NCBI GenBank assembly: GCA_937952235.1 | Contig: CALFZM010000172.1 | Location: 1 to 13,890 of the forward strand | Source of the DNA: an uncultured Opitutia bacterium | Lineage (GTDB): Bacteria; Verrucomicrobiota; Verrucomicrobiia; Opitutales; Opitutaceae | Reading direction: 5' to 3' | DNA: 13,890 nucleotides | Shown here: positions 13,001 through 13,890 of the stretch, piece by piece | How the letters are laid out: each line of letters begins with the position of its first letter | Position numbering within the stretch: position 1 is the first letter of the stretch | Notes under the pieces: model-generated | The model's input: the letters and a program-made list of their open reading frames with translations, nothing else | Told to the model about the DNA's origin: nothing | Databases searched by the model: none | Made by a program: the position numbers and the translations under genes

Positions 13001-13890
13001 CGCCTCCGCGACGCTCGGGCGCGGCTACAATCCGGCCGGCCTCAACGCGGCGCTGGCGGAGTTCATCACGAACACGAATTCCCAGAATACCGCGCTCTTC
13101 AACCGCGCGCGCGTGGCGGCGCTCTTCTACCAGCTCGCTCGGCCACCGATCACCGTCACGACCGAACAGATCAATGCCCGGATCGCCGAGCTCGCCGCGC
13201 TGCCGGATATGCGGGCCGTCGCGGACGCGGTCCTGAAGGATGAGCTCTACGGCTACCGTTACGTCACGATCACGCGCCACCCGCAGCCCCTGGTGGTGAA
13301 CGCCCGCTCCGGCGCGATCTTCTCCGTCGAAGCCCAGGGCGCCCCGCCGCTCGCCTACCAATGGTTGCTCAACGGCGCGCCCATCGCCGGAGCGACCTCG
13401 CCGACGCTCAGCCTGACCAATGTCGACGCGCGCAACGTCGGCACCTACACGGTCGCCATCACGAGCAGCGCGGCGACGGCGACCAGCGATCCGGCCACGC
13501 TCACGCTGGCCACGACCCAGAGCAAGCTGGCCAACATCTCCACCCGCGGCGTCACCTCCGGCGACAACGTGCTCATCGGCGGCTTCATCGTCTCGGGCGC
13601 CAACCAGCAGCAAACCCGTCAGATGCTGATCCGCGTGATCGGGCCCCGGCTTTCCACGGCGCCGTTCAACGTCACCGGCGTGCTGCCGAATCCGCGACTC
13701 GAGGTCTATTCCGGGGCCAATGCGACTCCGGTGCTGCAGAACGACGACTGGGGCACGCAGACGGGTGGGGCGGCCCAGGTCACGGCCATCCAGCAGGCGA
13801 CCAACCGCGCCGGTGCCTTCACGCTCCAGGCGGGTTCCGCCGATGCCGTCGTCCTCGTCTCCGCCGCCGCCGAGTGGCGGCCGGTGCGCG
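8247..13890 (+). CDS. Giant Ig-repeat surface protein, 3' end beyond window
   Basis: I translated this frame through to the right edge: 1881 codons and no stop, so the gene is cut by the window. The ATG at 8247 is used; ATGs at 8256 and 8262 are in frame and equally able to give the signal peptide (hydrophobic GLLFALSIAFA, cut before ATPQS at about 29). Residues 33-1431 are fourteen Big_7-like Ig repeats with recurring VEFFVNG, G.D..APY, W.PT..G.Y and ATD.SGN motifs. Residues 1432-1672 are helical and DUF4214-like, in two parts (around AGYWVLMGQWP, 1495-1505, and FITRLWQGAG, 1559-1568). Residues 1675-1758 are a distinct Ig domain with YQW (W1706) and GTYTV (1732-1736). From 1759 comes the verrucomicrobial module SKLANISTRG, GGFIVSGA, IRVIGPRL, NDDWG. 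An extracellular adhesive or scaffold role is inferred. It lies 15 bp after the secretin, possibly in the same operon. Codon use shifts sharply near 10085. No catalytic domain is seen. Confidence 0.93.
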   Translation, partial: MSAMKMTLWSIRTTATCGLLFALSIAFAATPQSVSITAPANNDALGTLISPNNSITISAIAQASAGAVITSVDFRVNNVSIGLTTGAAATVTPSIQWSPTAPGTYVLTAIATDSSAASNNTLTSAPITVTVAGVRAISVTAPANNATLTQGSEIFLRSVASMSDGVISQVEFFLDSPATLLGGGAVAATPYTKRVTINAATGAHTVFARATPAGVSPAFDSAGVQVNIVGAIGSAPSATIVAPGPTDTIVASTNVTVTATASDPDGTIAGVTFFADGEQIGVTDTAAPYSVVWTPTAAKTYVLTAQVIDNNSNARLSADRNVTVVGSAPAVSITAPAAGVNIATGVATTITANATAGTGLTITSVQFSVNGTPIGTDTSPPSPFSVTWTPTTPGLAILTATATDSAGGITISNATSVNIVSPNGALGATLAVTGSTSIPAGSSRQVTVSTTPTTGIGRVELLLNDDVIGVDTVAPYSFVFTAPQVLGLHRLNARVVDSTGFSALSPNVAITVTGSVGVAPLVAVTTPSANAFLAPAANTTISGTASDPDGAITSVQVFVNDALLGPATISGGTWSIAWTTPPTPGVATITAIATDLAGNSVAAPAVGVNIADAASPTITLGISPIAAGQPANTTFPSGAVKNFVATVTPSTGRAIVRVEFFVDGTKVGEDTSAPYTFRYTAPELNPGEASRPLVFGARATDNAGAARDVQVPLLVVSPVGVPPTVNLVTPANNATVVPNSPVSLATTALATGGSIASVQFYVNGSPVGINGGNALTAAPYTSTFTPTAPGTYVIDAIATDDRGNTAVSNASTITAAFGTPTVTITSPNPNATARATPNVPLNITAAAVVSSGASVLLVEFLIDGVQVGADTTAPYTFSWTPTVAQLGQRVLTARVTDTNSQTATSVPVNINVANLVGTPPTVTISTQPVPAQGLQTLSQVSFIANAAASATGVTITNVEFFLNDISIGSAVREQTTNIYRLSYDFSRFDFSTAPSVTDPNTGVTRYTPIPVYAIARDSNNNQTVSTTANLTIFPSTSSPPSLQLAALSQTTITQGQQFFILPNFNDPDGTVTQIQLFANGTAAPGGTIGNPQQGQIITFTPTTAGRFNLYAVATDDSGNTVVSSPSIVVTVNAVAAPTTTITRPGDNNTTTTVGAPVFLEGTAESPNPTFIPTLQFIITGSGGGRTTINGTRVGTTNVYRAIWTPTTADTFQVSTQANIGTTASGTSTVSRRVVVSNLVGLAPTISITNPATTTTTASTLNLTATATDSDGSVVEVEFFVNRNSIGLATRDQLANTWRITASFVGAALGATEVVARARDSSGNVAASATVNINVTAASSIAPSVAITPSTTNAAFNRQVQLRANARDTDGTVSSVQYFANNTSLGTSTNAGSSYQVNWTPTTSGTFNVWAVATDNSGITTVAPTVEVTVRRNNPILEDAAFILQTYQDVANTTTINPLIFDDIDARLGAGSLTRAELAASLITEPGFQAPVNLLAGYWVLMGQWPTPANYNTLIGTARGSLANAMGAIIGSNEYVLKYGVTPTVALLNNPASAIPADTFITRLWQGAGLGSPSALDNTRFRSNNVASATLGRGYNPAGLNAALAEFITNTNSQNTALFNRARVAALFYQLARPPITVTTEQINARIAELAALPDMRAVADAVLKDELYGYRYVTITRHPQPLVVNARSGAIFSVEAQGAPPLAYQWLLNGAPIAGATSPTLSLTNVDARNVGTYTVAITSSAATATSDPATLTLATTQSKLANISTRGVTSGDNVLIGGFIVSGANQQQTRQMLIRVIGPRLSTAPFNVTGVLPNPRLEVYSGANATPVLQNDDWGTQTGGAAQVTAIQQATNRAGAFTLQAGSADAVVLVSAAAEWRPVR
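8343..12539 (+). repeat. Fourteen tandem Big_7-like Ig domain repeats
   Basis: Repeat units, split at the recurring linker before each [A/P]P-[S/T]-[V/I] strand: 8343-8648, 8649-8945, 8946-9227, 9228-9518, 9519-9797, 9798-10085, 10086-10406, 10407-10700, 10701-10997, 10998-11357, 11358-11651, 11652-11966, 11967-12263 and 12264-12539. Length is about 92-107 residues except unit 10, at 120. The core pattern is strand A (TVTITSPANNA-like), strand with ATDSDG, then VEFFVNG..IG, APY..TWTPT..GTY and ATDNSGN before the next linker. The domains are alike in protein pattern but clearly diverged in DNA, so they are not recent duplications. Units 5, 7, 10 and 12 are the least regular. Such arrays usually form stalks or adhesive rods outside the cell. 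Confidence 0.85.
12540..13268 (+). other. DUF4214-like helical region of the giant protein
   Basis: Between the last Big_7-like repeat and the later Ig domain, the protein turns from beta-rich to helical. Two successive segments have the DUF4214 character of a Y/F-x-x-L-L/M-G opening, then a helix rich in small residues, then a 'GSNEY'-type ending: around YWVLMGQWPTPANYN with IIGSNEYVLKYG, and around FITRLWQGAGLGSP with LNAALAEFITNT and RVAALFYQLARPP. DUF4214 modules occur in large secreted and S-layer-type bacterial proteins. The match is by pattern only and divergent, so a related but unnamed helical domain is possible. Confidence 0.55.
13521..13890 (+). other. Verrucomicrobial C-terminal beta module, incomplete
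   Basis: The module opens with SKLANISTRG and continues through GGFIVSGA, MLIRVIGPRL, a proline-led NPRLEVYSG strand, NDDWG and AGAFTLQAGSADAVVLVS. It resembles a domain that ends, or lies near the end of, very many secreted proteins in Opitutaceae and other Verrucomicrobia; its function is not established to my knowledge. By analogy about 25-30 more residues would complete it, so the gene's stop may lie shortly beyond the window unless a sorting signal follows. The last ten or so residues (AAAEWRPVR) do not fit the LPPG-Y-T type ending I would expect. Confidence 0.65.

Noticed and set aside
9843..13613. An open frame of 1256 codons on the minus strand, antisense to the Ig-repeat gene
   Set aside because: Same cause: a shadow of Thr/Ala/Val/Gly codons with G/C third bases. 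It is Arg/Gly/Asp-rich, and the plus-strand frame carries recognisable Ig, DUF4214-like and C-terminal domains.

Overview
The window most likely comes from a verrucomicrobium of the Opitutales/Opitutaceae type. Three things point there: strong GC bias, with near-exclusive G/C at third codon positions in most genes; a run of five genes matching, in order, the verrucomicrobial pilus-like locus known from Akkermansia as Amuc_1102, 1101, 1100, 1099 and 1098; and a surface protein ending in the 'LANISTRG ... GGFIVSGA ... IRVIGPRL ... NDDWG' module that is abundant in Verrucomicrobia. The assignment rests on recalled family features and no database search was run.

Layout. Bases 1-140 hold an imperfect intergenic palindrome built from 'CGCAAAG'-type words. 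A Nudix hydrolase gene runs leftward (141-659). A divergent spacer of 221 bp separates it from the rightward block: a secreted Amuc_1102-like protein (881-1498), a PilM actin-like ATPase fused to a PilN-like segment (1580-3346), an Amuc_1100-like PilN/PilO-type protein (3349-4434), an Amuc_1099-like PilP-type protein (4479-5363) and a secretin with a long TPR-like N-terminus (5415-8231). Spacing is 2-81 bp, so this looks like one operon. It encodes the cytoplasmic/inner-membrane alignment complex and the outer-membrane channel of a type IV pilus-like machine. No pilin, prepilin peptidase, PilC-type platform protein or PilB/PilT motor is present here.

From 8247 to the right edge, starting 15 bp after the secretin stop, one uninterrupted frame encodes at least 1881 residues and has no stop codon before the window ends. 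It has a signal peptide, fourteen Big_7-like Ig repeats of about 92-120 residues, a DUF4214-like helical region, a second type of Ig domain, and most of the verrucomicrobial C-terminal module. The first six Ig repeats lie in a tract of about 50% GC with relaxed codon use (8232 to about 10085). From the repeat 6/7 junction onward composition returns to about 67-70% GC. The switch falls on a repeat boundary without breaking the frame, which suggests modular recombination within a surface protein gene.

Working model (inference): the five-gene apparatus spans the envelope, and the giant Ig-repeat protein next to its secretin is a candidate surface partner or exported substrate. Position is the only evidence for that link.
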